DNA of 64,000 nt, from NCBI GenBank assembly GCA_014799475.1, contig JAAVHX010000034.1:1-64000 (forward strand). Direction: 5' to 3'. Below are positions 17,377 to 25,743 of the stretch, piece by piece. How positions within the stretch are numbered: the first letter of the stretch is position 1; each line of letters starts with the position of its first letter. The notes under the pieces were generated by a model. The model saw nothing but the letters and a program-made list of their open reading frames with translations, was not told the origin of the DNA and searched no databases. The position numbers and the translations under genes were made by a program. Source of the DNA: Clostridiales bacterium. Its GTDB lineage: Bacteria; Bacillota; Clostridia; Oscillospirales; Oscillospiraceae.

Positions 17377-17404
17377 CCGGGCCCCGGCGTATGCCGGGGC
17401 CCGG
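17377..17404. terminator. Bidirectional terminator after the methionine operon
   Basis: A perfect 12-bp GC stem (CCGGGCCCCGGC, loop GTAT) with A-rich sequence before it and T-rich sequence after, between the methionine operon (+) and the ECF gene (-). Confidence 0.88.
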
Positions 17405-17409
17405 TTCGT

Positions 17410-17919
17410 TTATCGGTTGAAGCCGTATTGGCCGCACAGCCTGGTGAGCAGCCCGCGCAGGGGGTTGAACAGCACCAGGGCGATGGCGAAGTTGGCCCCG
17501 CCGTGGACGAGATCCCAGGGGATGCCCGACAGCCACCAGGACAGCGCCAACCCCCAGCCCCCCGCCGCCCAGTAGGTGAGGGCGCACAGCGCCCCGAAAC
17601 CCAGCCCGAACAGGCCGGACAGCGCCGCCCAGCCCAGGGGGGACTCCATCTTCCGCAGCAGGCGGGCCAGACAGAACAGGACGAGCCACACGTATAAGTA
17701 GAACACCGACCAAAGCTGGATGCCCCAAACGGCGTATTCCAGCAGCACGTAGACGTAGACGGCGTACAGCCCCCGCCAGCCGAAGCACACGGCGTACAGC
17801 ATCACCAGCAGGGACACCGGCTCGATGTTGGGCAGGGGGGCCATGGCCATCTTGGCGGCGAAGAGCAGTCCGCCCAGCAGGCCGAAAAGGGTGATCCTCC
17901 GGGCAAGGGCGCGGGCCAT
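17410..17919 (-). CDS. ECF transporter S-component of unassigned vitamin specificity
   Basis: 169 aa with about six hydrophobic segments and the loose pattern of ECF S-components, such as KMAMAPLPNIEPVSLLVMLYA in the first third and a C-terminal SGIPWDLVHGGANF motif. S-components capture a micronutrient and dock on shared EcfAT subunits. The tracked ORF runs far upstream into another gene's shadow; the ATG at 17919 sits one base after the DUF4430 stop, so the genes are translationally coupled. The partner and the nearby cobalamin-dependent MetH make a corrinoid a fair guess, but substrates of this branch are not readable from sequence. Confidence 0.78.
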   Translation of the reverse strand: MARALARRITLFGLLGGLLFAAKMAMAPLPNIEPVSLLVMLYAVCFGWRGLYAVYVYVLLEYAVWGIQLWSVFYLYVWLVLFCLARLLRKMESPLGWAALSGLFGLGFGALCALTYWAAGGWGLALSWWLSGIPWDLVHGGANFAIALVLFNPLRGLLTRLCGQYGFNR

Positions 17920-17920
17920 G

Positions 17921-18328
17921 TCAGCCGACGGTGTAAGTCCAGGTGTAGGTGTCCCCATCGTACACCGGGGTGGCGCTGACGCCGGTCTGGGCAAACTCCC
18001 CGTTGATGGACAGGCCCCACCAGCTCTGATCCACGTCATAGTCGGCGGTCTCGCCGTCCACCACCTTGACGTACAGGCCGAACTCGCTCTCATCGCCCGA
18101 AATGAGCCCCGCGTCCACCAGCACCTCGGCCAGATACTCCTCGTCGGTGTCATAGGTGAAGGTCTTGGTGCTCTCGTCCTTGTGGATCACCTCCACCGTG
18201 ATGTGCTTGGCTCCCTCTGCGGGCGCGGGACGGGTGAAGTGCCACACCAGCGCCAGCACCACGGCCAGCACCACGAAAATCGCCGCAGCCAATACCGGGG
18301 CGAGCTTTTTCTTGTTCTGCTTCTCCAT
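17921..18328 (-). CDS. Membrane-anchored DUF4430 (transcobalamin C-terminal-like) protein
   Basis: 135 aa. A lysine-rich start and one hydrophobic segment (about 10-32) anchor a domain that should lie outside the cell. That domain fits DUF4430, a fold shared with the C-terminal cap of transcobalamin: LVDAGLISGDESEFGLYVK, DQSWWGLSINGEFA and a closing DGDTYTWTYT. No lipobox was found. It is coupled to the S-component gene after it and follows rqcP by 36 bases. Delivery of a bound ligand to the S-component is the natural hypothesis; the ligand is unproven. Confidence 0.85.
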   Translation of the reverse strand: MEKQNKKKLAPVLAAAIFVVLAVVLALVWHFTRPAPAEGAKHITVEVIHKDESTKTFTYDTDEEYLAEVLVDAGLISGDESEFGLYVKVVDGETADYDVDQSWWGLSINGEFAQTGVSATPVYDGDTYTWTYTVG

Positions 18329-18364
18329 TTGAAACGTTTCCTCTCTATAGTGTTTATCTATGCG

Positions 18365-18607
18365 TTATACGATCTGGCGGTACATGGCCTCCGCGTCCGC
18401 CTTGCCCACGATGTCGGCGGTGGACAGCACCTCCACCCGGATGAGCTTTTCGCCGAATTTCAGCTCCAGCACGTCCCCGGGCTTCACGTCATAGGACGCT
18501 TTCACCGGCCTGCCGTTGGCGGACACACGCCCGGCGTCGCAGGCCTCGTTGGCCACGGTGCGCCGCTTGATGAGCCGGGACACCTTTAGCCATTTATCCA
18601 ATCTCAT
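18365..18607 (-). CDS. rqcP: RqcP, S4-domain RNA-binding protein of ribosome quality control
   Basis: 80 aa single S4 domain: MRLDKWLKVSRLIKRR is the RNA-binding helix and the VKPGDVLEL strand closes the fold. RqcP/YabO binds stalled 50S subunits and helps RqcH add alanine tails to stuck nascent chains. The ATG at 18607 has GGAGG five bases upstream and replaces the tracked start six codons earlier. The order spoVB, mazG, (hup), rqcP matches the yabM-yabN-yabO region of Bacillus. Confidence 0.88.
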   Translation of the reverse strand: MRLDKWLKVSRLIKRRTVANEACDAGRVSANGRPVKASYDVKPGDVLELKFGEKLIRVEVLSTADIVGKADAEAMYRQIV

Positions 18608-18624
18608 GGTAACCTCCATAACCA

Positions 18625-18655
18625 TAGATTCCCACCCCGAGGGGGTGGGAATCTA
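18625..18655. terminator. Hairpin between hup and rqcP
   Basis: A perfect 14-bp stem (TAGATTCCCACCCC, loop GAG) lies just after the hup stop, but the minus-strand tail is not T-rich. Partial termination, or protection of the hup transcript end while rqcP is still read, are both possible. Confidence 0.6.
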
Positions 18656-18660
18656 TTATA

Positions 18661-18936
18661 TTATTTCGCCACGGTGTCCTTGAGGGCCTTGCCGGCCTTG
18701 AATACGGGAACGCGGGACGCGGGAATCTCGATCTGCTCCTTGGTGTGGGGGTTGCGGCCCATGCGGGCGGCGCGGCTCTTCACCTCGAAGGAGCCAAAGC
18801 CCACCAGCTGCACCTTCTCGCCATTGACCAGGGACTCGGTGATGGCATCCACCACGGCGGCCACGGCGGCGTCGCTGTCCTTCTTGGACAGGCCGGTCTT
18901 CTCCGCCACGGCGGCGATCAGTTCGGTTTTGTTCAT
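18661..18936 (-). CDS. hup: HU-family DNA-binding protein
   Basis: 91 aa, the standard length of HU. Signatures: [20 protein letters not shown] at the N-terminus, [24 protein letters not shown], then the DNA-contacting arm with [18 protein letters not shown] bends and compacts DNA as a homodimer. The start has AGGAGG ten bases upstream; the 22 extra tracked codons are not needed. It sits between mazG and rqcP. Confidence 0.95.
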   Translation of the reverse strand: MNKTELIAAVAEKTGLSKKDSDAAVAAVVDAITESLVNGEKVQLVGFGSFEVKSRAARMGRNPHTKEQIEIPASRVPVFKAGKALKDTVAK

Positions 18937-19059
18937 GTTTTCTCTTCCTCCTAAAATTTGTGTTCCGGCAGAGCCGCGCGATGACGCGCCGCTGCCTTTC
19001 ATGATTGCGGCACCGGCCGCAGAATATATAACTTAAAGCGCGAATGACGCTGTAAGTTG

Positions 19060-19845
19060 TCAATGTGACTCACGCCACAGGGCGATCTGCTCCCGGTCGG
19101 ACAGCTTGTCCAGCGCAAGGCCGCGCTGTGCCGCCAGCTCCTCCGTCTTGCGGAAGCGGGTGGAAAACTTATCGCAGGCGGCGTGGAGGGCGTCCTCCGG
19201 GTCGGCATCCAGAAACCGGGCCACACAGACGGCGGCAAACAGCAGGTCGCCCAGCTCCTCCACCGGGTCGCCGTTCCCCTCCAGGGCGGCGGCCTTCAGC
19301 TCGTCCAGCTCCTCGGACAGCTTGTCCAGCGCGCCGGATACGTTCCGCCAGTCAAAGCCGGCCTTGGCCGCCTTCTTCTTCATCTTCTCCGCCCGCCACA
19401 GGGCGGGCAGGGTGCGGGCCACGGCGTCCACCGCGTCGGCCTGGGTGTCCTGGTGCTTTTCCTTCTGCTTCAGCTCCTCCCAGTTGGAGAGGACCTGGTC
19501 GGTGGAATCCACCGTTACATCCCCAAACACATGGGGGTGGCGGTAAATCAGCTTTTTGCACACGCCGTCCGCCACGTCGTCCAGGGTGAACCGGCCCGCG
19601 TCCTCCTCGATGGAGGTGTGGAAGTACACCTGGAGGAGCACGTCGCCCAGCTCCTCCTTCAGGCCGTCCACGTCGCCCCGGTCGATGGCCTCGGCCACCT
19701 CGTAGGCCTCCTCCAAAAAATTGCGGCGGATGGACTGGTGGGTCTGTTCCTGATCCCAGGGGCAGCCGCCGGGGTGGCGCAGGATGCGGACAATTTCTTC
19801 CAAATCCTTACAGGTATAGGACGATTTCGCTGACCAGTTTACCAT
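19060..19845 (-). CDS. mazG: Nucleoside triphosphate pyrophosphohydrolase MazG
   Basis: 261 aa with two MazG domains: the first has CPWDQEQTHQSIRRNFLEEAYEVAEAID and the EELGDVLLQV metal-binding helix; the second has a matching EELGDLLFAAV. MazG hydrolyses NTPs and dNTPs to the monophosphate, sanitising the pool. Bacillus YabN carries an extra methylase-like domain at the front; this version does not and matches the E. coli length. It follows spoVB by 77 bases. Confidence 0.93.
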   Translation of the reverse strand: MVNWSAKSSYTCKDLEEIVRILRHPGGCPWDQEQTHQSIRRNFLEEAYEVAEAIDRGDVDGLKEELGDVLLQVYFHTSIEEDAGRFTLDDVADGVCKKLIYRHPHVFGDVTVDSTDQVLSNWEELKQKEKHQDTQADAVDAVARTLPALWRAEKMKKKAAKAGFDWRNVSGALDKLSEELDELKAAALEGNGDPVEELGDLLFAAVCVARFLDADPEDALHAACDKFSTRFRKTEELAAQRGLALDKLSDREQIALWRESH

Positions 19846-19922
19846 AGTGTCACCTGAATTGCAATAGATTTTGCGCGGGAATTTGCCTTTTTGGCGTAAA
19901 AACAGGGCTTGAAGCGGAAAGA

Positions 19923-21599
19923 TTACGGGATGCGGAGCAGCCGGGCGATCTTATCCCCCTTGGGCATGAGGGCCAGATCTTCCCGGGAGATGGCGTGGGT
20001 GACCAGAACCAGGGCAAAATAGACGATGACGCCCACCCCGATGGCGGCGATCACCGACAGGGCGTTCCCCTTCCAGGACAGGATGGCGGCGCCCGCCTCG
20101 TCCAGCAGGGCCGAGCCGTTTTCGTCCACCGCCTGGAAGGCGGCCAGCTTGACCAGCAGTTTGGATGCCAGGCCGTAGACCGCCCAGACGGATGCGCCCA
20201 TGGCGGCGGTGGCCGCCGCGGGCTTGGCGAACACCCGGGCATAGCTCAGGGAGCGGGGCAGGGCCAGCTTGATGATGACGAGATCCAGGATGGCGATGAC
20301 GCCGAAGCACACCAGGGTGCCGATGGGGCCGCCCTGGATGTTGATGTCGGGCTTGCCCACCAGGATGAAGTTGATGATGATCTTGAGGACGCAGCCGATG
20401 GCGGTGGTGAGCACCGGGATGGACACCAGCCGGTGGGCCTGCATGATGGAATTGCACACCAGCATGACGCACACGCAGATGGAGGCGAGGCCCAGCATGG
20501 ACAGCATCCAGCCCGCCAGGGCCACGTCGGTGCTGGGGTAGAGCAGCTTGATGATGGGCTCGCCCAGCACAAACAGGCCCGCCCCGGCGGGCAGGGCCAG
20601 CAGGGCGGTGGTGCGCAGGGCGGTCTCGCTGACCTGGGCGGCCTGCCGGTAGTTCTTCGTGGCCCGGGCGGCGGATACCGCGGGGACCACGCTGGCCGTC
20701 AGGGGGACCATGAAGGAGGCGGGCAGGTTATAGAGGGTCATGGCCTTGTCGTAGATGCCCTTTAAGGTGCGGGCGGCCTCCTCAGTGAAGCCGGCGGCGT
20801 CCTGGAGCCGGCCCATGATGATGCTGGAATCCAGCAGATTGACCACCGCCATCACCGACGAGCCCAGGGTGATGGGAATGGCCAGCTTGGTCAGGGTGGA
20901 CAGGATCTTGTCGGACTCATCCGGTTTGTCCCGGAACTTGGGCAGGGACAGGCGGAAGCGCCCGTAGCAGAAAAACATATACACCATGCCCAGGGCGCAG
21001 CCCACCGACACGCCCAGAATGGCGCCGCCGGCGGTCTGGGACTCGTCCAGCCCCGCGCCCACCATCATTTTGGCCAGGGCCAGGCCGATGACCAGCTTGC
21101 ACAGCGCCTCGATGACCTGGGACACGGCGGTGGGGGTCATGAGAGAGTGGCCCTGGAAATAGCCCCGCAGGGCGGACATGGGGCAGATGAAAAACAGGGC
21201 GGGGGCCAGGGCCAGGATGCTCCAATAGCTGTGGGAATTGTTCATCAGATCCGCCAGCTGCCTTGGGAAGAGGAGCATGACGGCGCAGCTCAGCGCGCCC
21301 AGGACGCAGAACGCCACCATGGCCAGCCGAAAGACCTTCTGCACTTGATTGCCCCGGTTCTGGGCGTGGGCCTCGGACACCATCTTGGACAGGGCCACCG
21401 GCAGGCCGCCGGTGGAGATGATGATGAGCAGGGAGTAGATATAATAGGCGGTGTTGAAGTCGGCGAAGGCCGCGTCGGTGAGGATGCCGCCCAGAGGGAT
21501 CTTGTACAGCGCGCCAATGACCTTGACCAGCACGACGCTGGCCGCCAGGATGGCGGCGCCGCCGAAAAAGGTATTCTTTTTTGGGGTGGATGCAGACAT
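19923..21599 (-). CDS. SpoVB/MurJ-family polysaccharide flippase
   Basis: 558 aa polytopic protein with about 14 membrane segments of the MOP superfamily. The start FFGGAAILAASVVLVKVIGALYKIPLG is typical of the SpoVB/YabM branch, next to mazG and rqcP as in the Bacillus yabM region. The group moves lipid-linked glycan precursors across the membrane, in SpoVB's case for spore cortex synthesis. Whether this copy is for cortex or vegetative envelope cannot be told. Nineteen bases separate it from the upstream deaminase gene. Confidence 0.85.
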   Translation of the reverse strand: MSASTPKKNTFFGGAAILAASVVLVKVIGALYKIPLGGILTDAAFADFNTAYYIYSLLIIISTGGLPVALSKMVSEAHAQNRGNQVQKVFRLAMVAFCVLGALSCAVMLLFPRQLADLMNNSHSYWSILALAPALFFICPMSALRGYFQGHSLMTPTAVSQVIEALCKLVIGLALAKMMVGAGLDESQTAGGAILGVSVGCALGMVYMFFCYGRFRLSLPKFRDKPDESDKILSTLTKLAIPITLGSSVMAVVNLLDSSIIMGRLQDAAGFTEEAARTLKGIYDKAMTLYNLPASFMVPLTASVVPAVSAARATKNYRQAAQVSETALRTTALLALPAGAGLFVLGEPIIKLLYPSTDVALAGWMLSMLGLASICVCVMLVCNSIMQAHRLVSIPVLTTAIGCVLKIIINFILVGKPDINIQGGPIGTLVCFGVIAILDLVIIKLALPRSLSYARVFAKPAAATAAMGASVWAVYGLASKLLVKLAAFQAVDENGSALLDEAGAAILSWKGNALSVIAAIGVGVIVYFALVLVTHAISREDLALMPKGDKIARLLRIP

Positions 21600-21617
21600 A
21601 TCCTCAGACCTTTCCCG

Positions 21618-22922
21618 TCAACGGAAGATAAGGGGCAGGGCGTATTGCTTGACCTCGGCCTTGATTTTCTCCAGATCCAGGGTCAGGAAAGCCCCGTTTT
21701 TGTATATGATTTTGCCCCGCGCCATATTCATCCACACGTTGGAGCCGTGGGCGGAGAACACCAGGTTTTCCGCCTCGTCGTGGCAGGGGATCAGGTTAGG
21801 GGCGTCGAAGTCCACCAGGATCAGGTCGGCCACAGCCCCCGCCTCGATGCGCCCGGTGTTCCGGCCCAGGGCGCGGGCCCCGCTGGCGGTGGCCATTTCC
21901 AGCGCCTGCCGGGCGGTGAGGGCCATGGGGTCGCAGGCCACGCCGTTGTGGAGGATGGCGGCCAGCTTCATGTCGGCGAACAGGTCCACGCTGTTGTGGG
22001 AGCTGACGCCGTCGGTGCCCAAGGCCACATTCACCCCGGCCTTGAGCATATCGGGGATGGGGGCCACGCCGGAGCCCAGCTTCAAATTGGAGTAGGGATT
22101 GTGGACGCAGGACACGCCCTTGTCCGCCATGATGGCCCAGTCCTCGGGGGTGGTCCACACGCAGTGGGCGGCGATGGCCCGGGTGTCCCACACGCCGTAT
22201 TGGTTCAGGATCTGAATGGGGGTGAGGCCGCCCCGGCGGGCCTTGCACTCCTCGTGTTCCTTCTTTGTCTCGGAGATGTGGACGTGCATTCCCAGCTTGT
22301 GGGCCTGGGCGTAGTCCGCCATCCACTGCCACAGGGGGGCGGAGGAGGTGTACTCCCCGTGGATGGAGGCGTCGGCCAGGATCTGGCCGTCCCCGGCCAT
22401 GTGCCACTCCTCGGTGAGGGCTTTCTGGTTGGCGCAGTCGCCGCACTTATCCGGGCTGAAATCCTCGGGCGCGCCAAAGTACACGCCCCCCACGGACAGG
22501 TTGGCGGAAATGCCCGCGTCCAGCACCTGGCGGGCGATGACCCCGGTGCGCATATACATATCCGCGATGCAGGTGACGCCGGAGGAGATCATCTCCGCCA
22601 GCCCCAGCCCGGTGGCGGCGGCCAGGGCCCGGTCGTCCCACTTGGCCTCGGCGGGGAAGATGAAGTCGTTGAGCCAGGTGTGCAGGTCATACCCTCCGCC
22701 GTAGCCGCGCATGAGGGTCATGGGGATGTGGGTGTGGCAGTTGACGAAGCCGGGCATCATCACCTTGCCGGTGCAGTCGATGGTCTCGTCAAAGTTTCCG
22801 GCGGGGCGGTCGGGGCCGACATAGGAGATGTTTGCCCCATCCACCGCCACATAACCGCCGCGCAGGGTGGTGAAGCCCTCGTCCATCAGCAGGGCGGTGA
22901 CGTTGGTAAACAGTGTGGTCAT
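21618..22922 (-). CDS. mtaD: 5'-methylthioadenosine / S-adenosylhomocysteine deaminase
   Basis: 434 aa amidohydrolase of the MtaD/TrzN-type deaminase group. Metal and catalytic residues are visible: NCHTHIPMTLMRG, HVHISETKKEHEE, AHCVWTT and LGTDGVSSHNSVDLF. The family turns MTA or SAH into the inosine derivatives with release of ammonia. It lies 15 bases after punA, and a phosphorylase acting on the deaminated product completes a salvage route. Other adenosine derivatives remain possible as substrates. Confidence 0.88.
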   Translation of the reverse strand: MTTLFTNVTALLMDEGFTTLRGGYVAVDGANISYVGPDRPAGNFDETIDCTGKVMMPGFVNCHTHIPMTLMRGYGGGYDLHTWLNDFIFPAEAKWDDRALAAATGLGLAEMISSGVTCIADMYMRTGVIARQVLDAGISANLSVGGVYFGAPEDFSPDKCGDCANQKALTEEWHMAGDGQILADASIHGEYTSSAPLWQWMADYAQAHKLGMHVHISETKKEHEECKARRGGLTPIQILNQYGVWDTRAIAAHCVWTTPEDWAIMADKGVSCVHNPYSNLKLGSGVAPIPDMLKAGVNVALGTDGVSSHNSVDLFADMKLAAILHNGVACDPMALTARQALEMATASGARALGRNTGRIEAGAVADLILVDFDAPNLIPCHDEAENLVFSAHGSNVWMNMARGKIIYKNGAFLTLDLEKIKAEVKQYALPLIFR

Positions 22923-22937
22923 AAAGGTGCCTCCCCT

Positions 22938-23762
22938 TTACAGCTTTTCCAGGCAGGCCAGCACCAGCCGGGAGAACTTGTCCTTGGCCGCGGCGGCGGC
23001 GTCCAGCACCTCCTGCTCGCTGAGGGGCTGATCCAGAATGCCCGCCGCCATGTTGGACAGCAGCGTGAAGCCCAAAATCTCCATGCCGCAGTGGCCCGCC
23101 ACGATGGCCTCAGGGGCGGTGGACATACCCACCGCGTCGCCGCCTAAAATCCGAGCTGCGCGGATTTCCGCAGGAGTTTCGTACTGGGGGCCGTAGCAAT
23201 AGAAGTACACGCCCTCCCGCAGGGGGATGGACAGCTCCGCCGCCGCCTGACGGGCCACGTCCTGGAGCCGGACGGTGTACAGGTGGGAGGCGTCGGGGAA
23301 GCGCACGCCGAACTCGGGAATGTTGGCGCCGCGCAGGGGGGACTCGGAGAACATCTTGATCTGATCGGTGATGAGCATCAGGTCGCCCGCCTGCCAGTCG
23401 GTGCGCACGCAGCCGGCGGCGTTGGTGACGATCAGCGTGTCGCAGCCCAGCAGACGCAGGACGCGGACGGCGTAGGACACGTCGTCATAGCCATAGCCCT
23501 CATAGTGGTGCATCCGGCCCTGCATGACGGCCACGTTCTTGCCCGCCAGCGTGCCGAACACCAGCTGGCCCTTGTGGCCGGGGGCGGTGGACGCCTTGAA
23601 GTGGGGGATGTCCCCGTAGGGGATGGCGGTGGGGTTTTCCACCACGTCGCCCAGGAAGCCCAGGCCGGAGCCCAGCACCATGGCTACCTTGGGGATAAAA
23701 CCTCCGATTTTTTCCTTGATGTAATCAGCGCTCTCCTGATATTGTGCAAACGTGTAAGCCAT
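22938..23762 (-). CDS. punA: Purine nucleoside phosphorylase (trimeric PNP type)
   Basis: 274 aa PNP of the trimeric class: VLGSGLGFLGD phosphate loop, STAPGHKGQLVFG, MQGRMHHYEGY, the YGPQYETPAEIRA signature and GMSTAPEAIVA. It splits inosine or guanosine with phosphate to the base and ribose 1-phosphate. The chosen ATG lies eight bases after AGGAGG; the tracked GTG is only two bases from it. As first gene of the unit, with the deaminase after it, it may also cleave deaminated MTA. Confidence 0.92.
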   Translation of the reverse strand: MAYTFAQYQESADYIKEKIGGFIPKVAMVLGSGLGFLGDVVENPTAIPYGDIPHFKASTAPGHKGQLVFGTLAGKNVAVMQGRMHHYEGYGYDDVSYAVRVLRLLGCDTLIVTNAAGCVRTDWQAGDLMLITDQIKMFSESPLRGANIPEFGVRFPDASHLYTVRLQDVARQAAAELSIPLREGVYFYCYGPQYETPAEIRAARILGGDAVGMSTAPEAIVAGHCGMEILGFTLLSNMAAGILDQPLSEQEVLDAAAAAKDKFSRLVLACLEKL

Positions 23763-23802
23763 GGTCACAGCCTCCTATGGGAAAATTTTGTTGAATCAAT
23801 AT

Positions 23803-23831
23803 AGTTTACACCTTTTTTGAGAAAAAAGCAA
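23803..23831 (-). promoter_or_regulatory. Candidate promoter of punA-mtaD
   Basis: On the minus strand TTGCTT, 17 bases, then TAAACT, about 40 bases before the punA start. The -10 match is modest. Confidence 0.45.
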
Positions 23832-23963
23832 TGAACAGGCTATAAATTCTGCGTAGTTTCCGTGGGGGGCTGTTTGGGCCGCGGCGGGCACGATCGTGAC
23901 GCGCTGCCGCACCTGAAGCATTGGTTGGGCCTTGCCATGTTTGAGAAATAGAAAGCCGCCCGA

Positions 23964-23994
23964 AACTCAGAGCGTCAAAATGACGCTTTGAGTT
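23964..23994. other. Hairpin in a gene-free stretch between punA and the lipoprotein gene
   Basis: AACTCAGAGCGTCA pairs with TGACGCTTTGAGTT over AAA with one G-T wobble. It could end the lipoprotein transcript on the minus strand, though no T-tract follows. The rest of the 260-base gap (23763-24022) shows no gene. Confidence 0.5.
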
Positions 23995-24022
23995 CGAGCG
24001 ACTGATGGATTTTGCTTGATTG

Positions 24023-24775
24023 TCAATCGGTGGAATATCTTGCAGACTGTATGATTTTGCGATCCTCACAGTCATATCTTATTTGCCCAATCCGCCAATC
24101 CGGGTGTGCGTCCCAAATTGAAACTATGTCCTCTTGTTGCTCAACCGCTGCTTGGTATCCATCTGGCTCCAATCCCATGAAAAGGACAGAGCAGATATTG
24201 GGAAGTTCATTTGTAAGAGCATTAGAAAACGCTATACACGCATCATCGTTCGGGAGAAAGTCGCAGAACCATATTGTTAATCTGTTGATTTTGCCGCCTG
24301 CGTTCATCCACTCTTGTATCGTGCTGTTATCATCTGTTCCGTCAGGCCACGGGGATATTCCCCAAACAGATTCAATGATGCACTCGGCAGCAAACATATC
24401 ATCAATAAGCTCTTTGCAAGTTTTCTCCGCCTCATCCCGAAACAGGACGGAATAGTAATTATCAGACCAATACCATTCTTTGTTCTCGTTCTTTCTGTAA
24501 AAAACAAAAAAGGATTTACTCGGAAAATGCTCGGATTTAGCTGTTAGTTTCCAGTGATATGAGGGTATAAGTACAGGGATAGGCCCTGTTTCGTTTGTTA
24601 TGCGTTCAACATCAATAATTGTAAACTCCCCACTGTACCGGCTGGCAAGATATTCAAGGGCCTGTTGCTGTATTTCTTCGACGCTTAAATTTTCTCCTGT
24701 GCTTTTTTGACAGCCGAATAGCGGCAACACCAGCGCCCCGACCAGGGCGGCGGCAAGGGCATATTTTCCTTTCAT
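24023..24775 (-). CDS. AT-rich putative lipoprotein of unknown function
   Basis: 250 aa. A lysine, a hydrophobic stretch and LPLFGC at about residues 17-22 form a lipoprotein signal with lipobox cysteine. The mature part has no motif I recognise; it is rich in Trp and acidic residues (EWYWSDNYYS, IQEWMNAGG). The ATG follows GGAGG nine bases away; the 21 extra tracked codons are not supported. Codon use is AT-richer than the operons on either side, except for the signal-peptide segment. It stands alone and reads away from the next orphan gene. Confidence 0.68.
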   Translation of the reverse strand: MKGKYALAAALVGALVLPLFGCQKSTGENLSVEEIQQQALEYLASRYSGEFTIIDVERITNETGPIPVLIPSYHWKLTAKSEHFPSKSFFVFYRKNENKEWYWSDNYYSVLFRDEAEKTCKELIDDMFAAECIIESVWGISPWPDGTDDNSTIQEWMNAGGKINRLTIWFCDFLPNDDACIAFSNALTNELPNICSVLFMGLEPDGYQAAVEQQEDIVSIWDAHPDWRIGQIRYDCEDRKIIQSARYSTD

Positions 24776-24981
24776 GGCGTTATGCCTCCAATCTGCAACA
24801 AGCCTGTCCTTTTCTGTTCCTGGACAACAGTATAACACAGAATGGAGCTGTTTGCATAGCAGGCACAGGTTTGTACTTTGAAATTTTTAGTGAATAGCGG
24901 TGGAAAAATGGCGACTGTTGTGATAATCTAGCAATAAAAAAGGACAGCCCATCAACAAATCGGTTGTTAGAGGAGTATTAC

Positions 24982-25305
24982 ATGGGAAAATATGAATTAA
25001 AGTTTATGTATGATTGGGGTAGCGGGGTATGTGTTTGGAGTGCGAATGCTGCTGCCAAGGCGAAGTTTAATCATTATCCGATTGAAACTACGGATTTACC
25101 AATCTCCCAAGAACTTGTAAATTTGCTTAACAAACTGATTGCCCAACATGATGCAGCATTGAATTGGGATAATCCGGGAAGTGAGTTGCTTTGGAATAAG
25201 ACAAAGCAAGCAATATTTGAGAAAGAAGCCAAATCTGCTTATGAGCAACTTTGTGCAGAACTTGGCCCGGATTACGAAGTTTCCTTTTTCCCTCATGTTC
25301 TTTAG
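24982..25305 (+). CDS. Small AT-rich hypothetical protein
   Basis: 107 aa soluble protein starting at an ATG six bases after GAGGAG. The sequence opens with GKYELKFMYDWGSGVCVW and contains a Trp/Asn/Pro patch (ALNWDNPGS) but no catalytic motif. Small orphan proteins of this look can be toxin-immunity proteins, but there is no toxin beside it and no function is assigned. Codon use is AT-rich, as in the lipoprotein gene upstream on the other strand. Confidence 0.6.
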   Translation: MGKYELKFMYDWGSGVCVWSANAAAKAKFNHYPIETTDLPISQELVNLLNKLIAQHDAALNWDNPGSELLWNKTKQAIFEKEAKSAYEQLCAELGPDYEVSFFPHVL

Positions 25306-25443
25306 AATGTGCGTTTCCCCGTTCCGCAAGGGTTTCAAGTGTCTAAATGTCCACGTCTGTGGCCTTCCCCTCCGCTGGCTGAGGCGCTTAACGCTGGGCT
25401 CCATTGATGGAAAAGATGCGCCAAACGAAACGTTTGCAAAAAA

Positions 25444-25480
25444 GAAGCCGGCAGATTTCTGATCAAAATCTGCCGGCTTC
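25444..25480 (-). terminator. Terminator of tRNA-Arg
   Basis: GAAGCCGGCAGATTT pairs with AAATCTGCCGGCTTC. On the minus strand the stem is followed by TTTTTT, three bases downstream of the tRNA 3' end. The 140 bases from 25306 to here show no gene. Confidence 0.9.
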
Positions 25481-25482
25481 TC

Positions 25483-25558
25483 TGGCACCCGCGAGACGAA
25501 TCGAACGTCCGACCCTTCGCTTAGGAGGCGAATGCTCTATCCCCTGAGCTACGCGGGC
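25483..25558 (-). tRNA. tRNA-Arg (anticodon CCT)
   Basis: A complete cloverleaf on the minus strand: acceptor GCCCGCG pairs with CGCGGGT, there is a D-arm GCTC..GAGC, an anticodon stem TTCGC/GCGAA around loop CTCCTAA giving anticodon CCT, a T-arm with GTTCGATTC, discriminator G and an encoded CCA. It reads AGG codons. Confidence 0.96.
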
Positions 25559-25582
25559 GTGTGTCGCTGTTAAGCGACCTCT

Positions 25583-25611
25583 ATTGTAACGAATTTTCTG
25601 CCTTCTGTCAA
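25583..25611 (-). promoter_or_regulatory. Promoter of tRNA-Arg
   Basis: TTGACA, 17 bases, TACAAT on the minus strand, ending about 25 bases before the tRNA 5' end. Confidence 0.85.
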
Positions 25612-25662
25612 TGCGGCACAATAAATTTTCCGAAAAGTCCGGGAATTCCGCTTTTCCGACTG

Positions 25663-25691
25663 TTGCAATCGCAGGAAACTGAGGATATAAT
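25663..25691 (+). promoter_or_regulatory. Promoter of typA
   Basis: TTGCAA, 17 bases, TATAAT, giving a leader of about 45 bases before typA. It is divergent from the tRNA promoter. Confidence 0.8.
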
Positions 25692-25743
25692 ACTATCCTG
25701 TGCTTAGAGAAATGATTCTAAAATTCAGATAGAAGGTACGGAT

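Noticed and set aside
18329-18364. Cobalamin riboswitch before the DUF4430/ECF pair
   Set aside because: The gap to rqcP is only 36 bases, far too short.
25306-25443. A gene or attachment site between the small orphan gene and tRNA-Arg
   Set aside because: No open frame with a start signal and no direct repeat of the tRNA 3' end was found.
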